From Sulfuriferula sp. (GTDB lineage: Bacteria; Pseudomonadota; Gammaproteobacteria; Burkholderiales; Sulfuriferulaceae), in NCBI GenBank assembly GCA_027311185.1, contig DAICZK010000075.1:1-6868 (forward strand): 6,868 nt of DNA, read 5' to 3'. Shown here one piece after another: positions 1 through 6,154 of the stretch. Position numbers and translations under genes: made by a program. How positions within the stretch are numbered: position 1 is the stretch's first letter; every line of letters begins with the position of its first letter. The notes under the pieces are model-generated. The model was not told where the DNA came from, did not search any database, and saw nothing but the letters and a program-made list of their open reading frames with translations.

Positions 1-423
1 GAAGCCGACGTAAACCGTAAATCCGATACCTGTAATCTAAGCAGTCAATAAATTCGTATAGTCAATCAACAGATACAGACCGAACAAAGCCAGCGTCCAG
101 CCCAGCACGAAAGCCTGTATCAAAGGAACCCGTTTTTTGACCAAAGGACGATTCCGGGTGCGTTGCATGAGTGCATCGATATCCCGGTCGATCCCATTAT
201 TGAGGGTGCAAGCGCCGCCTATGACTAAGGCAATGCCGCATAGCGTTGCAGCGAGAAGATGAAAATCCGGAGATCCGCGGCTGCCCAAAAAAAAACCGCC
301 GGCCGCCGATATCATATTGCCGAGTATAATGCCGGGCTTGGTTAGGGAAAGATAATCCTTGAGGATAACCGAATTGAATGGTTTATGAGTCGGAATGAGT
401 AAATTTCTGTCTATGGGTTTCAC
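1..423 (-). pseudogene. cyoE: Protoheme IX farnesyltransferase (heme O synthase) CyoE, interrupted by an in-frame amber codon; 3' end outside window
   Basis: CyoE is a polytopic UbiA-family prenyltransferase that converts heme B to heme O for the bo3 oxidase. Residues 22-128 match E. coli CyoE: LTKPGIILGN near residue 27, the prenyl-diphosphate motif NxxxDxxxD at N75/D79/D83, and QRTRNRPLV. Translation stops at a TAG (37-39) after 128 residues, although the family is usually about 290. Beyond the stop the same frame reads ITGIGFTVYVGF to the window edge, which aligns without a gap to E. coli LGVMGFVVYVG; the TAG falls where E. coli has Trp. One G-to-A change in TGG explains it. The truncated product would lack the second Asp-rich motif and most membrane helices, so it should be inactive. 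The start is GTG (421-423), supported by a strong ribosome binding site. The gene lies 99 nt after cyoD, in the usual last position. Recognition is firm. Whether the stop is real, a sequence error or suppressed is open. Confidence 0.88.
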
Positions 424-427
424 CGAA

Positions 428-434
428 CTTCCTT
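428..434 (-). promoter_or_regulatory. Ribosome binding site that supports the GTG start of cyoE
   Basis: On the minus strand AAGGAAG ends 4 nt before a GTG at 423-421. No ATG occurs in this frame before codon 37, which already lies inside the conserved first helix. The strong Shine-Dalgarno sequence therefore decides for the GTG. It also suggests that cyoE has its own translation initiation, unlike the overlapping upstream genes. Confidence 0.7.
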
Positions 435-462
435 AAGCCCATGAGGGCGGTGGCTTTACTTA

Positions 463-522
463 TTAAAATCTGCTAAACAGCCGAGTCGACAGAGCCCAAA
501 TCATGATATCCCCATACATCTG
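463..522 (-). other. cyoD-cyoE spacer with a 13-codon open frame
   Basis: The spacer is longer than the other cyo junctions, which all overlap. On the minus strand it contains an ATG (504-502) preceded by GGGGA at 4 nt, followed by 12 codons and a TAA (463-465), encoding MIWALSTRLFSRF. The frame is too short to judge as a gene, and I recognise no homologue. No hairpin with a T-run is visible, so I see no terminator between cyoD and cyoE. Confidence 0.2.
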
Positions 523-834
523 TCACATCATGCGCATATTCAAATTGAAAATGACCCATAGCATACCACCGACCATCAGCGCGATAATGAAAGCGGAAAA
601 CAGGATGAGTTGCAGGTCGTCGCGATGCGATTTCTCCAAATCTATGTGCAAAAAATAGCGGAAATGAACCAGCAATTGGAGGATTGCGCAGGCGATGATT
701 ATGATGAATCGAGTCCGTACGGGCCAATAATTCCAAATCGTCAACGCAAAGGCTATACCGGTCAGTGTGAGTGCCATCACCATTCCGATCACATATTTGC
801 GCAGTTCGCGACCTAAATTCATCTCGATTTCCAT
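523..834 (-). CDS. cyoD: Cytochrome bo3 ubiquinol oxidase subunit IV (CyoD)
   Basis: This is the small non-catalytic subunit of the bo3 quinol oxidase, which in E. coli helps assemble or stabilise the CuB site in subunit I. The 103-residue product is close to E. coli CyoD (109). It has three predicted membrane helices at about 14-34, 42-63 and 74-98. Family signatures visible are LQLLVHFRYFLHI (about 52-64) and the C-terminal MLWVIFNLNM, matching E. coli QVLVHLVCFLHM and SIWIMWNLNY. The ATG (832-834) shares one base with the cyoC stop (TGATG), which favours this start and translational coupling; Met5 is an alternative. The N-terminus is shorter than in E. coli and lacks its His/Ser-rich leader. 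The stop is TGA. Confidence 0.93.
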   Translation of the reverse strand: MEIEMNLGRELRKYVIGMVMALTLTGIAFALTIWNYWPVRTRFIIIIACAILQLLVHFRYFLHIDLEKSHRDDLQLILFSAFIIALMVGGMLWVIFNLNMRMM

Positions 835-1469
835 CAGAGCAGCCCCAGCAAGTAAACGAAGGTGAAAATAAATATCCAGACAATATCGAGGAAATGCCAG
901 AAAATGCCCAGACGCAGCAAACGGGTTTTAACAGTTTCATCCAAACCGAATACGCTGAGCTGTATCAGCATGACGAGGATCCAGATACATCCGCTCAGCA
1001 CATGCAAAAAATGAGTAGAAACAAGCACATAAAAGGATGACAGGAAGCCGCTTAATTGCGGTACGGCACCTTGTCGGGTTAATTTCGCGAAGTCGCTGAT
1101 TTCAAATCCCAGGAAGGATACGCCCAATATCAGTGTGCCGATCAGAGCGATTTGAAGCAATACGACATGCTGCTTGAATTTCATGATCAGCGATGCCATG
1201 CCGAAAGTGAAACTGCTGGCAAGCAGTACCAGCGTTTCGATGAGGGTAGGCTTCAAATGAAACAGCTGCGCAGCGCCCGGACCGCCGGCCGTGCTGTTGA
1301 CCATGGTTTCATATACCGCGAACAGCAAGGCGAATAGTACGGCGTCGCTCATCAGAAATACCCAGAAGCCGAACACTAATTCTTCGGCTGCTTCATGGGT
1401 ATCGGGATCGGTCTCCCCCAGATTCATTCCCGGATAAAGCCGCGGTAGCGGCGTAGTGGAATTAGTCAT
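834..1469 (-). CDS. cyoC: Cytochrome bo3 ubiquinol oxidase subunit III (CyoC)
   Basis: This is the heme-copper oxidase subunit III of the bo3 complex, an integral membrane protein without redox cofactors. The 211-residue product compares with 204 in E. coli. Five membrane helices are visible at about 31-53, 75-95, 103-122, 142-165 and 189-209, as expected for the quinol-oxidase form. Signatures are GFWVFLMSD (34-42), ETLVLLASSFTFG (78-90), STHFLHV (151-157) and the C-terminal FWHFLDIVWIFIF (190-202). The frame is open upstream to 1556, but the added 29 residues are Cys/Gly/Arg-rich and lie inside cyoB. The ATG at 1467-1469 overlaps the cyoB TGA by 4 nt (ATGA), the usual arrangement for coupled translation, so that start was chosen. 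No strong Shine-Dalgarno precedes it. Confidence 0.95.
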   Translation of the reverse strand: MTNSTTPLPRLYPGMNLGETDPDTHEAAEELVFGFWVFLMSDAVLFALLFAVYETMVNSTAGGPGAAQLFHLKPTLIETLVLLASSFTFGMASLIMKFKQHVVLLQIALIGTLILGVSFLGFEISDFAKLTRQGAVPQLSGFLSSFYVLVSTHFLHVLSGCIWILVMLIQLSVFGLDETVKTRLLRLGIFWHFLDIVWIFIFTFVYLLGLL

Positions 1470-3526
1470 GACATGAACTCGGCGAGGCCGACATTGGCCG
1501 GAACATTTTCCTGATCCCGCGATACCGGTACGGCCGCAGCCAAGATGGCATGCCATCGCGCTTCTGTGTGTTCGATATCTTCGACCGAGATGACGCGCAT
1601 TGTATTACGGTTAAAACTGCGTACGATGATGGCCGCAATGATGACCGCCGTTCCGACGATGGCAAGCCACCAGATATACCACACGAGACCGAAGCAGAGC
1701 GCGGCGGAGGCTACTCCTATCGTTGGACCCAATCCGCTGTTTTTAGGCATCTTAATCGGCTGATAGGTTTTTTGTTGCGGATAAGCGTGGCCGAGCTTTT
1801 TCATCTGATAAAACGGGTAGCGACCCTCTATGTGCGGAAGAACTGCGAAATTGTACTCGGGCGGCGGCGCGGAAGTGGACCATTCCAGATTGCGCCCGTC
1901 CCAGGGATCGCCTGCGGCGACGCGGGCCCGATCTCGTTGGCGTATGCTTACATAAAGCTGTATGCCCAGGCTGATAAGTCCGCCTGCGATCAGCAAGGAG
2001 CCGACAGCCGCAACCAGTAACCACGGCTCGAAGGAGCTCTGAAATGTTTCCACGCTGCGTCGCGGCATGCCTTTGAGTCCCAGGACATAGAGCGGCATAA
2101 AAGCAAGATAGAATCCTGCCGTCCAGCAGACAAAAGCAATCCGTCCCCACCTCTCGTCGAGTCGATAGCCAAAGGCTTTCGGAAACCAGTATTGATAACC
2201 TGCAATCATTCCGAACAGCGAGCCGGGAATTATCACATTGTGGAAATGCGCGATCAGAAAAGTGGTGTTATGAACCATAAAGTCGATGGGAGGAACAGAC
2301 AATAAAATCCCGGTCAGGCCCCCTATCACAAAGGTGACAAGAAAAGCGATAGCCCACAGCAGGGGGGAGGTAAAACGAACGCGACCGCGATACATCGTGA
2401 GCATCCAATCGTAGATTTTTACCCCGGTGGGAATGCCGATCAGCATAGTGGCGATACCGAACGCTGCGTTAATGTTCGCGCTTTGTCCCATAGTGAAAAA
2501 GTGATGCACCCAGACCGTAAATGACAAGACGGCAATCGCCATCGTTGCAACAATCAGCGAGGTATATCCGTAGAGCGCCTTGGCCGAAAAGGTCGCAAAC
2601 ACTTCTGAAAATACACCGAATGCCGGAAGGACGATGATATAGACTTCAGGATGACCGAATTCCCAGAATAAATTAATATAATTCATCATGTTGCCGCCGG
2701 CGCCGCTGGTAAAAAAATGCATGCCCAGATACCGGTCCAATGCCAGCAGCGCTGTCGCGACGGTGAGAGGCGGCATGGCGAAAATCATCATAATGGCGAC
2801 GCATAGTGAGGTCCAGGTAAACAAAGGCATAAACATCAGGCGCATGCCCGGAGCACGTTTCTTATAGATGGTCACAATGAGATTGATGCCGGTTAAGGTA
2901 GAGCCGATAGAGGCCAGGCTTACCGACCAGATCCAGTAATTAACGCCGACGCCGGGATTGAATTCTATCCCGGTGAACGGCGGGTAGCCGGTCCATCCGC
3001 CGGTAGAAAAAGGCGCCAATACCAGCGAGGCCATAATGAGAAAGGCACCGGCTGCGGTCAAAAAAAGGCTGATGGAGTTGAGTACCGGAAAGGCAACATC
3101 GCGGGCACCAATTTGTAAGGGCACTACATAATTGATCAGGCCGGTTAAAAACGGCATTATCATGAAAAAAATCATGATGGTTCCATGCGTCGTAAACAGC
3201 TGACCGAAATGCTCGGGGGCCAGAAATCCGCTATGATTTACCGAAACCGCCTGTTGTAACCGAATTACTATAGCTTCGATGACCGCACGCGACAACATCA
3301 CAAGACTTAAGACGACATACATAATGCCTATACGTTTATGATCTACGCTGGTAGCCCATTCCGACCAAAGATAACGCCATTTTCCAAACACGGTTATCAA
3401 AACGATAGTCCCGACAGCGCCTAATACCGCAATTGATGCGGCTCCCATTGCTACCAGGCTATCCGTAGGGATCGCGTTCAGCGTCAGCTTGCCGAACCAA
3501 GGGTTCCAATACGAATTAGAGATCAT
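1466..3526 (-). CDS. cyoB: Cytochrome bo3 ubiquinol oxidase subunit I (CyoB), catalytic subunit
   Basis: CyoB is the proton-pumping catalytic subunit that oxidises ubiquinol and reduces O2 to water in the cytoplasmic membrane. The product has 686 residues (E. coli 663). All expected cofactor ligands are visible: H114 and H429 for low-spin heme b, H427 for the high-spin heme, and H292, H341 and H342 for CuB. Y296 in GHPEVY is the Tyr that crosslinks to a CuB histidine. Proton-channel residues are D143 (ARDVAF), E294 and K370 (PTGVK). These positions are offset by a constant 8 from E. coli, so the core has no net indel. The quinone-site residues R80 and H106 are kept, while E. coli D75 is E84 here. 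The quinol-oxidase C-terminal region (GDPWDGRNLEWSTSAPPP) is present. The start overlaps the cyoA end by 11 nt. The N-terminus is about nine residues longer than in E. coli before WFGKL. Confidence 0.97.
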   Translation of the reverse strand: MISNSYWNPWFGKLTLNAIPTDSLVAMGAASIAVLGAVGTIVLITVFGKWRYLWSEWATSVDHKRIGIMYVVLSLVMLSRAVIEAIVIRLQQAVSVNHSGFLAPEHFGQLFTTHGTIMIFFMIMPFLTGLINYVVPLQIGARDVAFPVLNSISLFLTAAGAFLIMASLVLAPFSTGGWTGYPPFTGIEFNPGVGVNYWIWSVSLASIGSTLTGINLIVTIYKKRAPGMRLMFMPLFTWTSLCVAIMMIFAMPPLTVATALLALDRYLGMHFFTSGAGGNMMNYINLFWEFGHPEVYIIVLPAFGVFSEVFATFSAKALYGYTSLIVATMAIAVLSFTVWVHHFFTMGQSANINAAFGIATMLIGIPTGVKIYDWMLTMYRGRVRFTSPLLWAIAFLVTFVIGGLTGILLSVPPIDFMVHNTTFLIAHFHNVIIPGSLFGMIAGYQYWFPKAFGYRLDERWGRIAFVCWTAGFYLAFMPLYVLGLKGMPRRSVETFQSSFEPWLLVAAVGSLLIAGGLISLGIQLYVSIRQRDRARVAAGDPWDGRNLEWSTSAPPPEYNFAVLPHIEGRYPFYQMKKLGHAYPQQKTYQPIKMPKNSGLGPTIGVASAALCFGLVWYIWWLAIVGTAVIIAAIIVRSFNRNTMRVISVEDIEHTEARWHAILAAAVPVSRDQENVPANVGLAEFMS

Positions 3527-4463
3527 GATTAGTCCCAGTAGCGGTCGTTCGGGTCTTTTCCGTGCCAGCCTTGATCTCGGGGCGGCCGTGATATCGGGCT
3601 ATAATCGACTCGAACAGAAATCCGTTAATTGAAGAGAAGTAAATGGGATGCTGCGCAATATCATGCACGGCGATTTTTGCGTAAGCTGCTTGATTAAGCA
3701 GACTTGCTTGTCTGCGTACTTGACCAACCCATGCCGAAAATTCGTTGGGGGAAAGCGCCAGCACCGTGAATTTCTGTTGGGCAAATCCCGTGCCGTTATA
3801 CTGTGTATTTTCACCGAGATAACGACCGGTATGGTTAGCCTGAAAATTTAACTGGGTTTTCATGCCCGGCATGACATCTATTTGACCGGCCATACGCGGT
3901 ATCAGCAATGTAAGCATTACCGTATCGCTGGTTAGTGTCAAATGTACCGGACGATCAGCGGGAAAAACGAGTTTGTTGACAGTGGCCATATTGAGTTCCG
4001 GATAGATGAATAACCACTTCCAGTCGAGGCCGACTACTTGTATTTCCATCGGTTTTTCGACCGATTTCAGTGGGCGGTAGGGATCGAGAGCTATCGTTTT
4101 TACCCAGACCATATATCCCAGGATCGCCACGATCAGTACGGGAACGCCCCAAACCAATAATTCAAGCCACAGAGAAAATTCCCATTCTGGATGATAGCTG
4201 CTCAGCGTATTTTTGCTGCGGTATCTCCAAACGAGTAGCGGAGTTAAAATCAATACCGGCACCACCACAATCAACATCAGCAGCACGACTTCAATCAGTA
4301 AACGTCTGTCGGCCACCGCTATTGTCCCGGCTGGCTGAAGAAAGCCATGACTCTGGATTGCGCAGCCGCCCATCGTTAAAAGTAGTGCTAGCCCGAATAC
4401 CCTGAGTGCCGCTTTAACCGGAATTAAGAAATGACAATTGATAAACGCTTGTTTACGTATCAT
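3516..4463 (-). CDS. cyoA: Cytochrome bo3 ubiquinol oxidase subunit II (CyoA), lipoprotein
   Basis: CyoA anchors the periplasmic cupredoxin-like domain of the quinol oxidase beside subunit I. The product is 315 residues, the same length as in E. coli. A basic n-region (MIRK, K17, R21) and a hydrophobic stretch lead to a lipobox-like LTMGGC, with C34 as the probable lipidated cysteine. Two membrane helices follow at about 55-80 and 101-123, then the cupredoxin fold. LDWKWLFIYPE (about 146-156) matches E. coli MDWKWFFIYPE. The loop that holds CuA in cytochrome c oxidases reads YLGENTQYNGTGF and has no Cys or His, so CuA is absent and the electron donor should be quinol. This is the first gene of the operon; about 420 nt separate it from the preceding gene. 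The ribosome binding site before the ATG (4461-4463) is weak. Confidence 0.96.
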   Translation of the reverse strand: MIRKQAFINCHFLIPVKAALRVFGLALLLTMGGCAIQSHGFLQPAGTIAVADRRLLIEVVLLMLIVVVPVLILTPLLVWRYRSKNTLSSYHPEWEFSLWLELLVWGVPVLIVAILGYMVWVKTIALDPYRPLKSVEKPMEIQVVGLDWKWLFIYPELNMATVNKLVFPADRPVHLTLTSDTVMLTLLIPRMAGQIDVMPGMKTQLNFQANHTGRYLGENTQYNGTGFAQQKFTVLALSPNEFSAWVGQVRRQASLLNQAAYAKIAVHDIAQHPIYFSSINGFLFESIIARYHGRPEIKAGTEKTRTTATGTNHDL

Positions 4464-4490
4464 CTTTAAAGTCTTTAGTCAGGATTAAAA

Positions 4491-4516
4491 CTTAACACAG
4501 CGACTTAACACAGCGA
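4491..4516. repeat. Perfect 13-bp tandem repeat upstream of cyoA
   Basis: CTTAACACAGCGA occurs twice head to tail (4491-4503 and 4504-4516) with no mismatch and no spacer, 28 to 53 nt before the cyoA start codon. On the transcribed strand each unit reads TCGCTGTGTTAAG. It may be a recent slippage duplication in the leader, or a pair of binding sites spaced about 1.2 helical turns apart. The sequence alone does not decide. Confidence 0.75.
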
Positions 4517-4540
4517 TAAGGACAACGACCCGCCAACTTA

Positions 4541-4556
4541 TGATATGCTTTTATCA
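4541..4556. repeat. Inverted repeat TGATA-N6-TATCA, possible operator
   Basis: TGATA (4541-4545) and TATCA (4552-4556) form perfect 5-bp arms around a 6-nt spacer, 78 to 93 nt upstream of the cyoA start. The symmetry suits a dimeric repressor or activator site, but arms this short can arise by chance in AT-rich DNA. It shares its last base with the next inverted repeat. Confidence 0.35.
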
Positions 4557-4580
4557 ACCTGTGATGAGCAACAGCAGGTT
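4556..4580. repeat. Inverted repeat AACCTG-N13-CAGGTT upstream of cyoA
   Basis: AACCTG (4556-4561) and CAGGTT (4575-4580) are perfect 6-bp arms. A further TG/CA pair inside the arms becomes possible if one base is bulged. The element could be a protein-binding site or a small hairpin. No T-run follows on either strand, so it is not a good intrinsic terminator for the PLP-enzyme transcript. Confidence 0.35.
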
Positions 4581-4602
4581 AATTCAATCATGAAGAAGCT
4601 GT

Positions 4603-4632
4603 ATAGTATGTGCGTTTCAGAACACAGGTCAG
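4603..4632 (-). promoter_or_regulatory. Weak sigma70-like promoter candidate for cyoABCDE
   Basis: Reading the minus strand, CTGACC (4632-4627) and TACTAT (4608-4603) lie 18 nt apart. Each matches four of six bases of the -35 and -10 consensus. It would give a leader of roughly 130 nt that contains both inverted repeats and the tandem repeat. Other AT-rich hexamers closer to cyoA could serve equally well, so this is a tentative placement. Confidence 0.22.
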
Positions 4633-4690
4633 TTAAGTACAGGCCGTGCACAGGAATTGATTGAGCTGCGAGAAAGTAAACGTTGAATAA

Positions 4691-4882
4691 TTTAGTGGCC
4701 CTGGGAATTAATTGCCATGAAAGCTGAGTTTAGGGTGCGGGCCGGTGCAATCGGTGCCCATCATCAAAACCTTTCCCAGCCGCAAGAAGTCGGTAACCGT
4801 CAGGGGAATTGAATAGCGTTACGCGTCAGCAACGGTTCGCGCAGCCATGCCAGGCATGTTGCATTGAAAGCAGGTGTGGATA
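4691..4882 (-). other. Non-coding spacer after the PLP-enzyme gene, with a possible decayed coding remnant
   Basis: No intact gene is visible. On the minus strand an open frame from inside the PLP gene runs past its stop (4880 to 4803) and ends at a TGA (4800-4802). A second frame, open from 4818 and ending at a TAA (4708-4710), reads plausibly protein-like (LTVTDFLRLGKV, then MMGTDCTGPHP). One extra base in the C-run at 4803-4806 would join the two into one frame. I do not recognise the product. A small palindrome CATGCC-A-GGCATG lies at 4846-4858, about 25 nt past the stop codon, without a following T-run. The region may be a remnant, part of a repeated element, or chance. Confidence 0.25.
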
Positions 4883-6118
4883 TTACGCCGCCGCCAATGC
4901 CTGATCGAAATCGGCGAGCAGATCGTCGATATCCTCGATGCCGATAGACAGACGTATCAGCGAATCGGAAATGCCCATGCTGCGCCGTCTTTCCGCGCCC
5001 ATTTCCCAGTAAATGGTATCAGCCACAGGGATCGCCAGGGTGCGGGTATCGCCCAGATGGCTGGAGCAGATGACGACGCGCAATTGCTTGAGAAACGCGA
5101 GTCTGTCGAGGTCAACGCGCAATTCTATGCCCATGAGTCCGCCGAATGATTTGAACAGGGTTTTGGCGCGTTGGTGCTGGGGATGCTCGCTCAGGCCGGG
5201 ATAATACACGCGCGCGATCGCCGGGTGGGTGGAGAAGAACTGCGCGAGGCGGGTGGCATTGGTGCAGGTTTTGTCCATGCGCAACGCCAGCGTCTCGGCT
5301 CCGGTGGCGATGCGGTGCGCGCTTTCGGCCTGTAGCGTTGCGCCCATGTCGCGCAGGCCTTTCTTCCTGATCTGGGTGATGCCCCAAAGCTTGGGATCGG
5401 CGCTGCGGTAGTTGGCGTAGATGTGCGGAAAACGCTGCCAGTCGAATAGTCCCGTATCGGTGACCGAGCCGCCCAGCGCGTTGCCGTGCCCGCCGATGTA
5501 TTTGGTCAGGGAATTGACGACGAGACCCGCTTGCACCTGTGCCGGGCGGAACAGGTAGGGCGAGGTCAGCGTATTGTCGACGACGTAGAGCACGCCGCGC
5601 AGGGCGCATAACTCGCCGATGCCGGCCAGGTCGGCGATCTGGGTGCGAGGGTTGGCGATGGTTTCGACGAAGACCATGCGCGTGGTGTCGCGCAGCGCGG
5701 CGGCGACGTTGTCGCAGTCGGTGGCATCGACAAAACTGATTTCTATCCCCAGCGTGCCCAGCGTGGCGAACAGGCTGTTGGTGTTGCCGAACAGGAAGGC
5801 GCTCGCCACGATGTGATCGCCGGCGCGTAGCAAGGCGAGAAAACTGGCGCTCAGCGCCGCCATGCCGGTGGCAAAGCAGGCGCTGGCGATACCTTGCTCC
5901 ATCAGGTTGATCTTGATTTCCAGCGCGGCGGTGGTCGGATTGCCCTGGCGACCGTAAACGTAGCCCGACTGGCTACCCTGAAAGACCTTGATCAGATCCG
6001 CGGGGTCGGTATAGGCATAGGCGACGGACGTGTGCATCGGCCTGTGCACGGCGCGATACTGGTCGGGCTGCTGCCGGTCACTGTGCAGCAGGGCGGTGGT
6101 AAATCCTTGCTCGGTCAT
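4883..6118 (-). CDS. PLP-dependent Cys/Met metabolism enzyme (cystathionine gamma-synthase / O-acylhomoserine sulfhydrylase / gamma-lyase family)
   Basis: This 411-residue cytosolic protein is a fold-type I PLP enzyme of the transsulfuration family, normally a tetramer, acting on sulfur amino acids or activated homoserine. Visible active-site features are Y55 and R57 in YGRQGNPT, which bind the PLP phosphate across the dimer; G85-M86 (ATGMAAL); D181 in VVDNTLTSP, which contacts the pyridine nitrogen; the Schiff-base lysine K206 in SLTKYIGGHGNA; and R389 in LIRLSIGIED, the substrate-carboxylate arginine. The aromatic residue stacking on PLP appears to be F110 (FLFGNTNSLF), where most members have Tyr. 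SSHLGDTRTL (352-361) resembles O-acetylhomoserine sulfhydrylases more than classical cystathionine gamma-synthase. Substrate cannot be fixed from sequence, so no gene symbol is given. The ATG (6116-6118) has AGGAA seven to eight nt upstream. It follows the methyltransferase gene by 36 nt, probably in one transcript. Confidence 0.9.
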   Translation of the reverse strand: MTEQGFTTALLHSDRQQPDQYRAVHRPMHTSVAYAYTDPADLIKVFQGSQSGYVYGRQGNPTTAALEIKINLMEQGIASACFATGMAALSASFLALLRAGDHIVASAFLFGNTNSLFATLGTLGIEISFVDATDCDNVAAALRDTTRMVFVETIANPRTQIADLAGIGELCALRGVLYVVDNTLTSPYLFRPAQVQAGLVVNSLTKYIGGHGNALGGSVTDTGLFDWQRFPHIYANYRSADPKLWGITQIRKKGLRDMGATLQAESAHRIATGAETLALRMDKTCTNATRLAQFFSTHPAIARVYYPGLSEHPQHQRAKTLFKSFGGLMGIELRVDLDRLAFLKQLRVVICSSHLGDTRTLAIPVADTIYWEMGAERRRSMGISDSLIRLSIGIEDIDDLLADFDQALAAA

Positions 6119-6154
6119 GGCTGTGTTCCTGTATCGACGGGCATCCGTCTGTCT

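Larger units (their letters stand above)
4464..4690. promoter_or_regulatory. Upstream control region of the cyo operon
   Basis: This AT-rich non-coding stretch precedes cyoA. It contains a perfect tandem duplication close to the start codon, two adjoining inverted repeats and one weak promoter candidate, listed separately. No open frame here looks like a protein. As the only sizeable gap upstream of cyoA, it is the natural place for the operon promoter and for oxygen- or iron-responsive control, but I find no clear FNR box (TTGAT-N4-ATCAA). The nearest match, TTGAT followed by ATCAT, has an 8-nt spacer. Confidence 0.5.

Noticed and set aside
37..39. Programmed recoding of the amber codon (for example pyrrolysine)
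   Set aside because: A Trp site in a heme O synthase is not a known recoding position, and nothing here hints at the machinery. A point mutation or sequence error is simpler.
473..940. 155-codon minus-strand frame across cyoD and the end of cyoC
   Set aside because: It lies in a different frame over two well-matched genes and shows no family motif; a shadow.
1470..1556. N-terminal extension of cyoC to an ATG at 1556
   Set aside because: The extra 29 residues (Cys/Gly/Arg-rich) read through the cyoB 3' end in another frame and do not resemble CyoC. The ATG at 1469 gives the ATGA overlap and the expected length.
1550..2020. 156-codon plus-strand frame opposite cyoB
   Set aside because: It is antisense to conserved CyoB C-terminal coding sequence, is rich in Arg, Cys and Gly, and has no recognisable domain.
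4464..4882. Mobile element, tRNA, riboswitch or intrinsic terminator in the large spacer
   Set aside because: I found no transposase motif, paired terminal repeats, cloverleaf, recognisable riboswitch box, or hairpin followed by a T-run.
4874..5149. Plus-strand 91-codon frame opposite the end of the PLP gene
   Set aside because: It is antisense to the conserved substrate-arginine region of the PLP enzyme; long antisense frames are expected in GC-rich coding DNA.
5112..5609. 165-codon minus-strand frame within the PLP gene
   Set aside because: It is Arg/Ala/Pro-rich in an alternate frame of a gene whose true frame carries all PLP motifs.
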